Positions 16,459-26,060 are shown, numbered from the stretch's first letter. The stretch is DNA of 64,000 bases from Haloferula luteola (GCF_014201715.1 NZ_JACHFD010000012.1:1-64000); one strand, 5' to 3'. The notes: generated by a model from the letters alone, not told the origin. Program-made: numbers and translations.

Positions 16459-17592
16459 ATGTCTGAAAAACCCGTTAGAGTGGCGATTGTCGGCCTTGGA
16501 TTCGGGGCCGAGTTTATTCCGATATACCAGCGGCATCCCGGTGCTGAGATGGTGGCAATTTGCCAGAGGACACAGTCGACTTTGGACGAGGTCGGCGACA
16601 AGTTCGGCGTCGCAAAACGCTATCGATCTTACGAGGATCTGTTGGCCGATCCTGAGATCGACGCGGTGCACATCAACACCCCGATTCCGAACCACGCCGA
16701 GCAGTCCATTGCAGCGCTTGAGGCGGGCAAGCATGTCGCTTGTACGGTGCCGATGGCGACATCGGTGGAGGATTGCCGGAGGATTGTCGATCTGGTGAAA
16801 TCAACGGGCCTGCATTACATGATGATGGAAACCGTCGTGTATGCGCGGGAGTTCCTGTTCATGCGCGAGCTCTACTTGAAGGGAGAGTTGGGCAAGTTGC
16901 AGTTTCTGAAGGCTTCGCACCAGCAGGACATGGACGGATGGCCGGGGTATTGGCCTGGGTTGCCGCCGATGCACTACGCCACTCACTGTGTCGGGCCGGT
17001 GTTGGGACTGGGGCGGAATGAGGCGGAGTATGTGTCCTGTTTTCCTTCCGGCACGATTCGTGAGGAGATGCACGACTGTTACGGGTCGCCATTTGCGGTG
17101 GAGACCTGCCATATTCGATTCAAGGACAGTGATTTGTCCGCTCAGGTTTATCGGTCGTTGTTTGATGTGGCTCGCCAGTATCGGGAGTCGTTTGAGGTGT
17201 ATGGGTCAAAGAAAGCGGTCGAGTGGCCTTTGGTGGAGCACGAGCCGCTGGTCGTCCACACTGCGAAGCGTCCTGAACCGGAGATTCCCGAGCGGGTCGA
17301 GTGCCCCGATTTTGGGCATTGGCTGCCGGAGGAAATTGCGCCCTTCACTCGGGGTGGGGTTTATGGCGGTGAGGAGGGCGGAGATCATTTGAGCTTCACT
17401 CAGGGTGCGGGGCACGGTGGTTCTCATCCGCATTTGGTGCATCAGTTCGTCGAGTTGCTGCACGGCAGGGGTGAGGGCTACCCGAATGCGGTGCAGTCAG
17501 CGAATATCACCTGCACGGGCATTCTCGCCCATGAATCCGCACTCAAGGGCGGGGAGTTGATCCGCCTGCCTGATTTCACTCTTCAATCTTAA
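16459..17592 (+). CDS. Gfo/Idh/MocA-family NAD(P)-dependent oxidoreductase
   Basis: 377 residues from the ATG at 16459; the upstream frame extension overlaps the divergent regulator. Rossmann N-terminus VRVAIVGLGFGAEF (GxGxxA type), the nucleotide-binding/catalytic segment AVHINTPIPNHAEQ and the GKHVACTVPMATSVEDC region, in which the EKP lysine motif of the family is replaced by TVP. That change may affect the catalytic Lys, so the reaction is uncertain. Relatives oxidise sugars or cyclitols. It is 20 bp upstream of the giant cytochrome gene and probably co-transcribed. No export signal is visible, so it is predicted cytoplasmic. Confidence 0.92.
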   Translation: MSEKPVRVAIVGLGFGAEFIPIYQRHPGAEMVAICQRTQSTLDEVGDKFGVAKRYRSYEDLLADPEIDAVHINTPIPNHAEQSIAALEAGKHVACTVPMATSVEDCRRIVDLVKSTGLHYMMMETVVYAREFLFMRELYLKGELGKLQFLKASHQQDMDGWPGYWPGLPPMHYATHCVGPVLGLGRNEAEYVSCFPSGTIREEMHDCYGSPFAVETCHIRFKDSDLSAQVYRSLFDVARQYRESFEVYGSKKAVEWPLVEHEPLVVHTAKRPEPEIPERVECPDFGHWLPEEIAPFTRGGVYGGEEGGDHLSFTQGAGHGGSHPHLVHQFVELLHGRGEGYPNAVQSANITCTGILAHESALKGGELIRLPDFTLQS

Positions 17593-17612
17593 CCTTCCAT
17601 TTCGGAACTGTG

Positions 17613-20600
17613 ATGCGAACCAAAATTCTTCGTTGGCTTCTACCTGTGTTGTTGTTGGGAGCTGTCGTGGCGGCAAGCGTCACGGTTCCGCGAGCGGATG
17701 AGTCCGGGCGGCGGCTTGAGGTGCTCTTTTTCGGTGCCCCAACCGCCAATCATGCGGCGCACGATCCGATCACTCGATATCGAATTCTCAAAAAGGGGCT
17801 GGGTCTGGAGGGCATCAATCTCACCTACCAAGAGAATCCCGCCGAGGTGTTCCAAGCTGACAACCTGAAGCATTTCGACGCCGTCTTGATGTATGGGAAT
17901 TGGGACAAAGACGGGGCGATGCCCGCGGCTCAACTCAAGGCCTTGATCGATTACGTCGAGGGCGGTGGTGGTTTTCTGCCGATCCACTGCGCATCGGCTT
18001 GCTACGGGGCCTCCCCCGAGTTTGTGAAGCTGGTTGGCGCCAAGTTCAAGGAGCACGGTGGGGAAGAGTTCAAGGTGAAGAATGTCGCGCCGAACCACCC
18101 GATTTTGAAGGGGCTTGAGGGGTTCAAGGCCTGGGACGAGACGTACGTTCATTCGGACCATGCGGATGATCGCGAAATTCTGCAAAAGCGACAAAACGAG
18201 CCGTGGAGTTGGACGCGGACTCAGGGTCAGGGCAGGGTATTTTACACGGCGAGTGGCCATGACCACCGAGTGTGGGATTTGCCGGAGTTTCATGCCTTGC
18301 TGAGGAACGCCATCTACTGGTCGGTGGGTCCGGAGAAATACCGGCAGATGCTGCAGCTGAAGGTTCCCAAACCGGGGGACGAGAAAGTTTCTCTTCCAGG
18401 GTATCGTGAGCGGGAGGAGATCACTGTGGCTCAGTCGCCGTTGCCGCCTCAGGAGTCGATCAAGCTCGCTCAGGTTCCGGTGGGGATGGAGATCTCGCTG
18501 TTTGCCAGTGACCCGGATATTGTGAATCCGATCTTTGTTTCGTGGGATGCCCGAGGTCGAGCCTATGTGATCGAAACGATCGACTACCCCAACAATCTTC
18601 AGGCGGGTAATTTAGGGCATGATCGGATCACGATCTGCGAGGACACCAACGGAGATGGGAAAGCCGACCGATTCGTCCGTTTTGCTGAGAAGTTGTCGAT
18701 CCCCACCTCATTGGTTTTCGTGAATGGAGGGGTGTTGTGTACGAATGGAACCCAGGTTCTTTTCCTCAAGGACACCAATGGCGATGACAAGGCGGATGTC
18801 CGCGAGGTGGTGCTGGATGGATTTCACATGGGAGATACCCACGCTGGCGTTTCGAATCTCCGCTACGGCTTCGACGGTTGGCTGTATGCCACTGTGGGGT
18901 ATTCTGGATTTAAGGGAACCGTGGGCGGGGAGGCCTTCGACTTTGGTCAGGCGGTGTTCCGTTTCCTGCCGGATGGATCGAAGATGGAGTTTTTGCAGAA
19001 CACGACGAATAACACGTGGGGGTTGGGCTTCACTGAGGAGTTCGATGTGTTGGGTTCGACCGCGAATGCGAATCCCAGTTGGTATGTGTCGTTTCCGCGT
19101 GCGGACTACGAGGGTGCTGGATTGGGGCAGGATCGGACCCCGCGAGCCGATGACAATCCCCTGTTCAATCCGATGTCCTTTGACATCCGCCAGGTCGATC
19201 AATTCGATCGCTATACTGCGGGAGCAGGGCATGCGGTCTACACGGCGCGACGTTTTCCTGAATCGTATTGGGACAAGGTGGCCTTTGTGTGCGGCCCGAC
19301 TGGGAAGCTGATTGGTCACTTCGATTTGCGGAAAACGGGGGCCGGGTGGAAAGCGGAGCAATCGCCGAACAATCTTTTTGCCTCGGCGGATGCGTGGTCG
19401 TCACCGGTGTGTGCTGAGGTGGGGCCGGATGGCGCCGTATGGGTGTGCGATTGGTACAACCTAATCATCCAACACAATCCGACTCCCAGCCGGGATTCGG
19501 CAGGGATCAATGCGAAGACGGGCAAGGGCAATGCCTACCAAACGCCCCTTCGTGACAAACAGCACGGACGGATCTATCGGATTTACCCGAGGGGTTCGCA
19601 GGACGATGTGAATCCAGGGCTTGAGGAGGGGAAACCGGAGACGTGGTTTGCGGCGATGGAGCATCCGAATTTGTTGTGGAGGTTGCATGCGCAGCGGCTC
19701 ATTGCAGAAAGTGGGAAGTCCGATGCTTTTGTCGCTGAATTGGTGCGTGTGGCGCAGACTTCTGCGATCGCAGCGCCCCATGCGCTTTACCTGTTGGGTC
19801 AATGGGGTGCGGTGCCGGATGACCTGGCGGAGGCATTGATGAAGTCACCCCATGCGGCAGCGCGACGTGCGGCGATCGCGGTGGGGTCTCCTGCGGCGCT
19901 CAAGGCCGTTTTCGGTTCGGAGGAGGTTTCTTTGGAAGGTCGTGAGCTGGCAGAGATGTGGATCGCGATGTCGCGTTCGGCCGCGGATCCCGAGTTAGGT
20001 GGGGCGCTTTTTGCGCAGGCGGTGGCGCGACCGGGATTGTTTGCTGATTCGATTTTGGCGGATGCCTGGCGGATTGCTTCGCGGCGTCAGCGGGCGGGAG
20101 TTTTGGCGGCGGCGGAGGAAAAGCCGGCGCAGGATGGGGCCCTGCAGGTTCAGATCGAATTGTTGAAGAAGGCGGGAGGGGCTTCTCCGAAGCAGGAGGT
20201 GAAGCGCATGTTCAAGCCGGATGCCGCCATTCACGAGCGGGGCAAGGTTGTGTTTTCGCAGACCTGCATCGCCTGCCACGGGTTGGACGGAAAGGGTGTG
20301 CCGGGGGCGTTTCCTCCGATCGATGGATCGGACTGGTTGACCGGGGAGGCTGAACTGCCGATTCGCATTGTTTTGCATGGTCTGCAGGGGCCGTTGAAAG
20401 TCTCGGGGCAGGAATACAACAGCGTGATGGCTCCATTGGGCGGGAGTTTGAATGACCAACAGATCGCGGATGTGTTGACCTACGTTCGCCAATCTTGGGG
20501 CAACGATGCGGCGCCCGTGACGGTGGATGAGGTGTCGAAGGTGCGCGCCGCGACGGCAGATCGGACCTTGCCATGGACTGCGGGCGAGCTCGGTCATTGA
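17613..20600 (+). CDS. PVC-type ThuA / beta-propeller dehydrogenase / cytochrome c fusion, exported
   Basis: 995 residues from the ATG at 17613; a GTG one codon earlier is an alternative start. Signal peptide or membrane anchor at 1-30 (WLLPVLLLGAVVAAS). A ThuA-like domain follows (about 33-245; LEVLFFGAPTANHAAH, FLPIHCAS, YVHSDHADD), then a soluble-glucose-dehydrogenase-like beta-propeller (about 285-640) with Ca-binding-like DTNGDGKAD repeats, a HEAT-like helical region (about 670-840) and a C-terminal cytochrome c with CIACHG (C885, C888, H889) and a downstream Met in VMAPLGG as likely sixth ligand. This domain set is typical of Planctomycetes-Verrucomicrobia periplasmic proteins, thought to oxidise sugars and pass electrons to c-type cytochromes. 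Substrate unknown. Confidence 0.93.
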   Translation: MRTKILRWLLPVLLLGAVVAASVTVPRADESGRRLEVLFFGAPTANHAAHDPITRYRILKKGLGLEGINLTYQENPAEVFQADNLKHFDAVLMYGNWDKDGAMPAAQLKALIDYVEGGGGFLPIHCASACYGASPEFVKLVGAKFKEHGGEEFKVKNVAPNHPILKGLEGFKAWDETYVHSDHADDREILQKRQNEPWSWTRTQGQGRVFYTASGHDHRVWDLPEFHALLRNAIYWSVGPEKYRQMLQLKVPKPGDEKVSLPGYREREEITVAQSPLPPQESIKLAQVPVGMEISLFASDPDIVNPIFVSWDARGRAYVIETIDYPNNLQAGNLGHDRITICEDTNGDGKADRFVRFAEKLSIPTSLVFVNGGVLCTNGTQVLFLKDTNGDDKADVREVVLDGFHMGDTHAGVSNLRYGFDGWLYATVGYSGFKGTVGGEAFDFGQAVFRFLPDGSKMEFLQNTTNNTWGLGFTEEFDVLGSTANANPSWYVSFPRADYEGAGLGQDRTPRADDNPLFNPMSFDIRQVDQFDRYTAGAGHAVYTARRFPESYWDKVAFVCGPTGKLIGHFDLRKTGAGWKAEQSPNNLFASADAWSSPVCAEVGPDGAVWVCDWYNLIIQHNPTPSRDSAGINAKTGKGNAYQTPLRDKQHGRIYRIYPRGSQDDVNPGLEEGKPETWFAAMEHPNLLWRLHAQRLIAESGKSDAFVAELVRVAQTSAIAAPHALYLLGQWGAVPDDLAEALMKSPHAAARRAAIAVGSPAALKAVFGSEEVSLEGRELAEMWIAMSRSAADPELGGALFAQAVARPGLFADSILADAWRIASRRQRAGVLAAAEEKPAQDGALQVQIELLKKAGGASPKQEVKRMFKPDAAIHERGKVVFSQTCIACHGLDGKGVPGAFPPIDGSDWLTGEAELPIRIVLHGLQGPLKVSGQEYNSVMAPLGGSLNDQQIADVLTYVRQSWGNDAAPVTVDEVSKVRAATADRTLPWTAGELGH

Positions 20601-20687
20601 ACTCCAGAGGGAGAGGTTGGGAGGGGTCGCACACGATGCGGCCACTCCGTTGACAGAGAACGGGTGTGGACGTTTACTTCGTCCGGG

Positions 20688-21260
20688 ATGGCTTGGATTT
20701 CGAAAAGTTGGACGGCGGTTGCAGGAGTATTGGTGTCGTCTTGTTTCGGGCCGGCCGGGGGGTGGCGTGCCGAGGTGGCGATGCAGACCTCGCAGCTGGG
20801 CTATCGCAATTGGATCGTCATTTCCGAGGCCTCCTTTCCGGCTTTTAGTCGCCACGGTACTCGCCAAATCAATTCGTATGAATCGGTTCCGGTGGTATTG
20901 GACGAGGTGCTCAAGACTTTGGAGCAGACTGAACACGTGCGTCCGAAGGTCTACATGACCCGTGAGCTGCGCTCGGTGGACAATGATTTTGCCCCAGGCG
21001 TCGACCAGTTGCGGAGTGATTTGGGGACTTCGTTGCACGGTCACGAGGTGATCGAACTGGAGCAGGACTCCCTGATTACCTTGATTCAGGATGCCCAGCG
21101 AAGTTTTGATGTGCTGGTGGTCCGTACGAACACGGCATTGCCCTACTCCAGCATCTTCATCGAGTTGGAGCCGGGGTATTGGGATGGGGAATCAGAGACT
21201 CGGCTGCGTGACGAAATGAATCGCCAGCGGATGGATCGACTGGCCAGTCCGGTTCGCTGA
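20688..21260 (+). CDS. Exported RbsD/FucU-like protein
   Basis: 190 residues from the ATG at 20688 (MAWISKSWT). Residues 1-31 look like a signal peptide with a Cys (SSCFGP) that could be lipidated. The mature part resembles the RbsD/FucU sugar mutarotase fold: LGYRNWIVISEASFPAF matches the family's first block with the active-site His region, and VVRTNTALPYSSIFIELEPG matches the C-terminal RTGE-PYAN block. The catalytic His position is uncertain (RHGTR at about 50). Known RbsD/FucU proteins are cytoplasmic, so the signal peptide is unusual. It follows the giant dehydrogenase by 87 bp and may process sugars in the periplasm. Confidence 0.65.
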   Translation: MAWISKSWTAVAGVLVSSCFGPAGGWRAEVAMQTSQLGYRNWIVISEASFPAFSRHGTRQINSYESVPVVLDEVLKTLEQTEHVRPKVYMTRELRSVDNDFAPGVDQLRSDLGTSLHGHEVIELEQDSLITLIQDAQRSFDVLVVRTNTALPYSSIFIELEPGYWDGESETRLRDEMNRQRMDRLASPVR

Positions 21261-21264
21261 GTGC

Positions 21265-21567
21265 ATGGTCCGTCCGCCGATGAAGAAGGACGACAAAATC
21301 AAGGCGGAGCGCGAAAGTGCCTGGATCGGGGATGCCGTGCTGGCGCTATTTGCCCGGAGCTGGGTGCTGGCCGAGCGTCACAAAATGGACGGGGAATGGT
21401 TTACGGCCATGACCTCCAACGATTTCTTGAGTCAATTTGGTCCGCCGACCCAGGTGGAAGCCGGCATCGGTGCCCTCTATCGGGAAGGCGGCTTGGAGGC
21501 GGCGTTCGCTTGGATGGAGTCGGAGCTGGTGCCACGCTTTCGGCAGATGATGGCAAAGCGCAGCTGA
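21265..21567 (+). CDS. Small RNase III-domain protein (mini-RNase III-like)
   Basis: 100 residues starting at the ATG at 21265, or at the second ATG at 21280. It shows a stripped RNase III catalytic fold: ESAWIGDAVLALFARSWV corresponds to the ALxxLGDAVLE signature, and VEAGIGALYREGGLEAAF to the second acidic block EAxIGALYLDGG. No dsRNA-binding domain follows. Mini-RNase III in Firmicutes trims 23S rRNA ends; the same role here is inferred. It is 4 bp downstream of the RbsD-like gene. Confidence 0.8.
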   Translation: MVRPPMKKDDKIKAERESAWIGDAVLALFARSWVLAERHKMDGEWFTAMTSNDFLSQFGPPTQVEAGIGALYREGGLEAAFAWMESELVPRFRQMMAKRS

Positions 21568-21694
21568 GGTCCCTGCGGAAAAACCCCCTGAGTTTTCCAA
21601 GGAAATCCTGCTTTTGGGGATTGCCTGATAATCAGGAAATATTACATATTCTGCCCGCACAATCGGTCGGAAGGTTGCCGCTAATCAAGGGATC

Positions 21695-22804
21695 ATGGAG
21701 AAAGACAAAGGGAAACCGGGGCTGGTCATTGCCTGCGGAGGAACCGGGGGACATTTGTTTCCTGGTCTAGCCGTCGCCGAAGCTTGGACCGCTGCGGGCG
21801 GGAGAGTGCTGTTGTTGGTTTCTGAAAAGCCGATCGACCGAGAAGCGTCCCGAAAGTACGACGCCTACCGGTTTGAGACCATTCCGGCATTGCCCAAGCC
21901 TGCGACATTTTCGCCAAGGATGCTCCCGTTTTTGGTGAGCGTTTGGAAGACGATTCGAACTTGTCGGGGGTTGCTGAGAAGTTTTCAGGCAGACGCTGTT
22001 TTGGGAATGGGGGGGTTCACCTCGTTGCCTCCCGTGGTGGCCGCAAAAAAGGCGGGCATTCCTGCCTTTGTTCACGATTCCAACGCTCTTCCGGGAAAAG
22101 CCAATCGGATCACGAGTCGGTGGTGCGATGAAGTGTTTCTGGGGATGGAAGCGGCCCGCTCACATTTTCCGGGAAAGACCTGCGTGGTAACGGGAACACC
22201 GGTGAGGAGAGAATTGACCACTTTACCCGAGCGATCCGCGGCGGCGGCGAAATGGGGTCTCGATCCTCATCGGCCGACGCTGTTGGTGATGGGGGGAAGC
22301 CAAGGGGCCAGAAAGTTGAATTCGCTGGTGGCGGAAGCTCCGCTCGATGCGGCGGTACAGGTGCTGCACATTGCCGGGCCTGGAGACGAGTCCCGAGTTC
22401 AGGAGGAGGTCGGCGAGCGGGAAGGTTATCGGATCGTCGGTTTTTGCGATGATATGGCCTCCGCCTATGCAGTGGCGGATGCGGTGGTTGCCCGATCGGG
22501 TGCTTCAAGTCTCACGGAGTTGGCGGATCTTGGATTGCCCTCCTTGTTGGTGCCGTTTCCGTTTGCCGCAGAAGACCATCAGACCGTGAATGCCCGGGTT
22601 TTCGAGGAGGCGGGTGCCGCGATTTTGGAGCAGGAGAAGGACCTTGATGGCGCCAAGGTGGCTTCTCTGGTATCGCGAATGTTGGAACCTCAGGAGCGAA
22701 CTCGAATGGCGAAGGCAGCAAAAAGTCTTTCGATCCCGGATGCCGCAAAGCGGGTTTGCGAAGCCATCGGTGGACTGATGGAGAAAGGGGGAAGCAACCG
22801 ATGA
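21695..22804 (+). CDS. murG: UDP-N-acetylglucosamine--N-acetylmuramyl-(pentapeptide) pyrophosphoryl-undecaprenol N-acetylglucosamine transferase
   Basis: 369 residues. The N-terminal glycine-rich loop GGTGGHLFPGLAVAEAW, the second loop GMGGFTSLPPVVAAKKAG and the C-terminal UDP-GlcNAc-binding stretch (MGGSQGARKLN and VVARSGASSLTELADLG) are diagnostic of MurG. It acts at the inner face of the membrane, converting lipid I to lipid II. First gene of a murG-murCB-ddl-ftsQ-ftsA-ftsZ run and overlapping murCB by ATGA. Upstream, 21568-21694 is AT-rich with a perfect CCTGAT-A-ATCAGG palindrome at 21624-21636 that may belong to the promoter. Confidence 0.97.
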   Translation: MEKDKGKPGLVIACGGTGGHLFPGLAVAEAWTAAGGRVLLLVSEKPIDREASRKYDAYRFETIPALPKPATFSPRMLPFLVSVWKTIRTCRGLLRSFQADAVLGMGGFTSLPPVVAAKKAGIPAFVHDSNALPGKANRITSRWCDEVFLGMEAARSHFPGKTCVVTGTPVRRELTTLPERSAAAAKWGLDPHRPTLLVMGGSQGARKLNSLVAEAPLDAAVQVLHIAGPGDESRVQEEVGEREGYRIVGFCDDMASAYAVADAVVARSGASSLTELADLGLPSLLVPFPFAAEDHQTVNARVFEEAGAAILEQEKDLDGAKVASLVSRMLEPQERTRMAKAAKSLSIPDAAKRVCEAIGGLMEKGGSNR

Positions 22805-25101
22805 ACGAGTTTTCCCAACGTCTTACGGATTTGTCCCGCCCCTTGCGCGTCCATTTGGTGGGTGTGGCGGGTTCGGGCATGAGCGGCCTGGCCCTCTTGC
22901 TTCTGGGGATGGGTCATCGTGTGAGCGGTTCCGACCGCGTGACTTCGGCTGAAACCGAGCGCATGCAGGGTCTGGGATTGCGATTTTCGACGCCTCATAC
23001 ACCTGAGGAAGTCGAAGGGGCTGATGTGGTGGTGTATTCCTCCGCGATCCGTCCTGATAATCCAGCACTGGCTTCGGCTCGTGATCAGGGCATCCGTCTG
23101 ATGCGTCGCGCAGAGTGCCTCGCAGCCATCCTTCATACCAAAAAGGGGATTGTGGTGAGTGGGACGCACGGCAAGACGACGACCTCGTCGATGGTCGCTC
23201 ATGCCTTGCGCGAAGCAGCGTTTCAGCCCAGCCATTACGTGGGTGCGGAGATTCCCGTGCTGGGGCAAAATGCTCGCTGGAATGAAGACGGCGACTGGAT
23301 GGTGGCAGAGGGCGACGAAAGCGACGGCACCCTGGCGCTCTATCAACCTGCCTGTTCGATTGTTCTCAATGTCGAGGCGGAGCACCTCGATCACTATCGC
23401 AATCTCGATGAGATCAAGGAGGTCTTCCGAACCCTCATTCATCAAACGAGTGGTCCCGTAGTTTACTGCGCGGCGGATGCAGGGGCCTTCGATGTGTGCT
23501 CGCCCCATGTCCGTGCGGTGAGTTACGGTTGGGAGAATGCGGACTACACGGTGGGTGATATTCGCGAGCTGCGTGGGACCACGGCGTTCACCGTATTTTG
23601 TAGGGGCCGCAAGTTGGGAGAGGTGGAACTCGGCATTCCAGGGCGCCACAATGTTCTCAATGCCTTGGCGGCTATTGCGACCTGTGATTCGCTGGGGGCC
23701 GACTTCCAGTTGGTTTCCCGGGCGCTCAATACCTTTGCAGGTGCCCGGCGGCGGTTCGAGACGAAGTATCTTTCCCGAGCTCTGAGAATTGTCGACGATT
23801 ACGGGCACCATCCCACAGAGATTGCAGCCACATTGCAGACGGCCCGCCAATTGAAGCCGAAGCGGGTGGTGGTGTTGTTCCAGCCTCATCGATATACCCG
23901 AACTCAGGCACTGGCCGATGATTTTGGACGAGTGTTGGCGGAGGCGGATGAGGTATTCGTGACGGATATTTATCCTGCCAGTGAAACGCCAATTCCCGGG
24001 GTGACGGGGCAGACGATCGTGGACGCCGTCAAGCGGCATGGCGGGAACGAGGTGGAGTCGGTCCCGGATTTGCAAACGGCTCATCACCGGGTGGGGAACT
24101 CTCTGGAGCCGGGGGATTTGCTGATCACCTTGGGTGCCGGGAATGTCCATGAGGCGGGGCGATCGATCGCTCGGGACTTTAAGATTCTGGAGGAAATGGC
24201 CGTCGAACTCAAGGGCGGCGAAGTGGAGGCGAAACTCTACGAGCCGATGCGGCGCCATTCGACCATGTTGGTGGGAGGACCCGCCCAGTTTTGGTTGGAA
24301 CCGCACACCTTTGATGCCTTTGCGAGCGTGGTGAACTATTGCCGCGAGCGAGGCATGGCGATCCGCGTGGTGGGTCGTGGTTCAAATCTTCTGGTGAGAG
24401 ATGGAGGCATCCGGGGGGCGGTGATTCACCCCAAGGGTGGGCAGTTCGACGAATGCTACGTCAACGAATCGGGGCAGATCGTGGCCGGCGCTGGCGTGCG
24501 TTTGAAGAAGCTGGCAGGAGTGGCGCGGTCGGCTGGAATTGGCGGATTTGAGTGGATGGAAGGAATTCCCGGCAACGTTGGCGGTGCGCTGCGCATGAAT
24601 GCAGGAGCGATGGGAGTGGAAACTTTCCAGCAAGTGGTGCGAATGACTTCCCTCGACGAGGACGGAGAGATTCGCACGCGCGAGCGTGGTGAGATCGAAG
24701 TCCATTATCGCAACGTCCCCGAACTGCGTCGGAACTTTGCTTTGCAGGCGGTCTTTGCGGGCGTGCCCGACTCGGCGGATCAGATCGATGAGCGCTGGGA
24801 AGCATCGCGGTTGAAACGGCGTTCATCGCAGCCATTGGCGGCAAGTGCCGGGTGTATTTTCAAGAATCCGTCTGAAATTCCTGCAGGGATGTTGGTCGAT
24901 CAGCTCGGTTTCAAAGGCCGTGGAGAAGGCAAGGCAGAGGTTTCGTTGGAGCACGGAAACTTCATCGTCAACCGCGGAGGTGCGACGGCCGCGGAGGTTC
25001 TCGCTGTGATCGAAAATATCCGCCGCGAGGCGCGCGAGAAGCGCGGAATCGAGTTGGAAACTGAGGTCAAGGTGATCGGGGAAGACGAGTATACTTTTTG
25101 A
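22801..25101 (+). CDS. murC-murB: Bifunctional UDP-MurNAc--L-alanine ligase / UDP-MurNAc dehydrogenase fusion
   Basis: 766 residues from the ATG at 22801. Residues 1-460 are MurC: VHLVGVAGSGMSGLALLL, the ATP loop GTHGKTTTSSM near 121, the EGDESDGTLA block and the VDDYGHHPTEI segment. From about 475 the protein becomes MurB: LVGGPAQFW, VVGRGSNLLVRDGGIRG (FAD-binding), EWMEGIPGNVGGALRMNAG and the C-terminal LEHGNFIVNRGGA with a catalytic-region Asn/Arg. Fusion of two successive steps of UDP-MurNAc-peptide synthesis in one chain is seen in some bacteria and probably channels the intermediate. No frameshift at the junction (sequence continuous through 24180-24260). Confidence 0.96.
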   Translation: MNEFSQRLTDLSRPLRVHLVGVAGSGMSGLALLLLGMGHRVSGSDRVTSAETERMQGLGLRFSTPHTPEEVEGADVVVYSSAIRPDNPALASARDQGIRLMRRAECLAAILHTKKGIVVSGTHGKTTTSSMVAHALREAAFQPSHYVGAEIPVLGQNARWNEDGDWMVAEGDESDGTLALYQPACSIVLNVEAEHLDHYRNLDEIKEVFRTLIHQTSGPVVYCAADAGAFDVCSPHVRAVSYGWENADYTVGDIRELRGTTAFTVFCRGRKLGEVELGIPGRHNVLNALAAIATCDSLGADFQLVSRALNTFAGARRRFETKYLSRALRIVDDYGHHPTEIAATLQTARQLKPKRVVVLFQPHRYTRTQALADDFGRVLAEADEVFVTDIYPASETPIPGVTGQTIVDAVKRHGGNEVESVPDLQTAHHRVGNSLEPGDLLITLGAGNVHEAGRSIARDFKILEEMAVELKGGEVEAKLYEPMRRHSTMLVGGPAQFWLEPHTFDAFASVVNYCRERGMAIRVVGRGSNLLVRDGGIRGAVIHPKGGQFDECYVNESGQIVAGAGVRLKKLAGVARSAGIGGFEWMEGIPGNVGGALRMNAGAMGVETFQQVVRMTSLDEDGEIRTRERGEIEVHYRNVPELRRNFALQAVFAGVPDSADQIDERWEASRLKRRSSQPLAASAGCIFKNPSEIPAGMLVDQLGFKGRGEGKAEVSLEHGNFIVNRGGATAAEVLAVIENIRREAREKRGIELETEVKVIGEDEYTF

Positions 25102-25107
25102 AATGCC

Positions 25108-26040
25108 ATGAGCGATGCATTGATGATACAAGGCACGGTTGCTGTTCTGATGGGCGGTCCCGGTTCGGAGCGGGAGGTCTCACTGGCCTCGGGGAAAGCG
25201 GTGGCGAAAGCACTGCGTGATGGCGGCGTGGAGGTGGTGGAGGTCGACGTGAAAGGTCCCGAATTCGAGCTGCCTGTGGGCTGTGTGCTCGCGTTCAACT
25301 TGATTCATGGAACTTTCGGTGAGGATGGTGATCTGCAGGCTGAACTGGAAAAACGGGGAATTCCGTACACCGGAGCAGGTAGGGAAAGCAGTCGCATCGC
25401 CTTCGACAAACATCTCGCGAAGGAGAAGTTCGTTGCAGCGGGCGTGCCCACACCCGCCTCAGAGACCGTGAATATTGCCCGGGGGGAGAGGCCGGGGATG
25501 GCGCTGCCGTATGTGGTGAAGTCTCCCTGCCAGGGCTCGAGTGTCGGCGTCTACATCGTCAAAACTCCTGAACAGGCTGAAGCCGCCTTTGCAGATGTTT
25601 CCCAGTATGGGGACCTGGCATTGGTGGAGGCCTTCGTCACGGGCCGCGAGTTGACCGTGGGCATTTTCGACGATGCCGCCTTGCCGGTGGTGGAGATCGT
25701 GCCTCCCGATGGCGTGTATGACATGGCAAGCAAGTATCCCTGGCTGAGTGGCGCCCAAGGGAGCCAGTACTTTTGCCCGGCCGCGTTGGACGAGGCGACG
25801 ACCCTGCGGGTCCAGGCGGCAGCTTTGGCGGCACATCGGGCCCTTGGTGTGGAGATCTACAGTCGGGTTGATGTGTTGTTGGACGGCGATGGGGAGCCAT
25901 TCGTGCTGGAGGCCAACACCATTCCTGGAATGACGGAAACGAGCCTGCTCCCGAAGTCCGCCGCCGCAGCGGGTCTTGATTTTGGCACCCTTTGTCTGCG
26001 CATTGGCGAGCGCAGCCTCGCGCTTGGAGCCAGGTGCTGA
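25108..26040 (+). CDS. ddl: D-alanine--D-alanine ligase
   Basis: 310 residues, ATP-grasp fold: VLMGGPGSEREVSLASG at the N-terminus, PYVVKSPCQGSSVGVYIV for ATP/phosphate binding, GRELTVGIF, and the Mg-binding LEANTIPGMTETSLLPKSAAAAG at the C-terminus. It makes the D-Ala-D-Ala terminus of the peptidoglycan stem. It begins 6 bp after murCB and is followed after 20 bp by ftsQ. Confidence 0.97.
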   Translation: MSDALMIQGTVAVLMGGPGSEREVSLASGKAVAKALRDGGVEVVEVDVKGPEFELPVGCVLAFNLIHGTFGEDGDLQAELEKRGIPYTGAGRESSRIAFDKHLAKEKFVAAGVPTPASETVNIARGERPGMALPYVVKSPCQGSSVGVYIVKTPEQAEAAFADVSQYGDLALVEAFVTGRELTVGIFDDAALPVVEIVPPDGVYDMASKYPWLSGAQGSQYFCPAALDEATTLRVQAAALAAHRALGVEIYSRVDVLLDGDGEPFVLEANTIPGMTETSLLPKSAAAAGLDFGTLCLRIGERSLALGARC

Positions 26041-26060
26041 ATGCCGCTATTCACGAAGTC

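Noticed and set aside
22690-24306. Minus-strand open frame opposite murC
   Set aside because: Mirror of the MurC coding sequence; Arg/His-rich composition typical of shadow frames.
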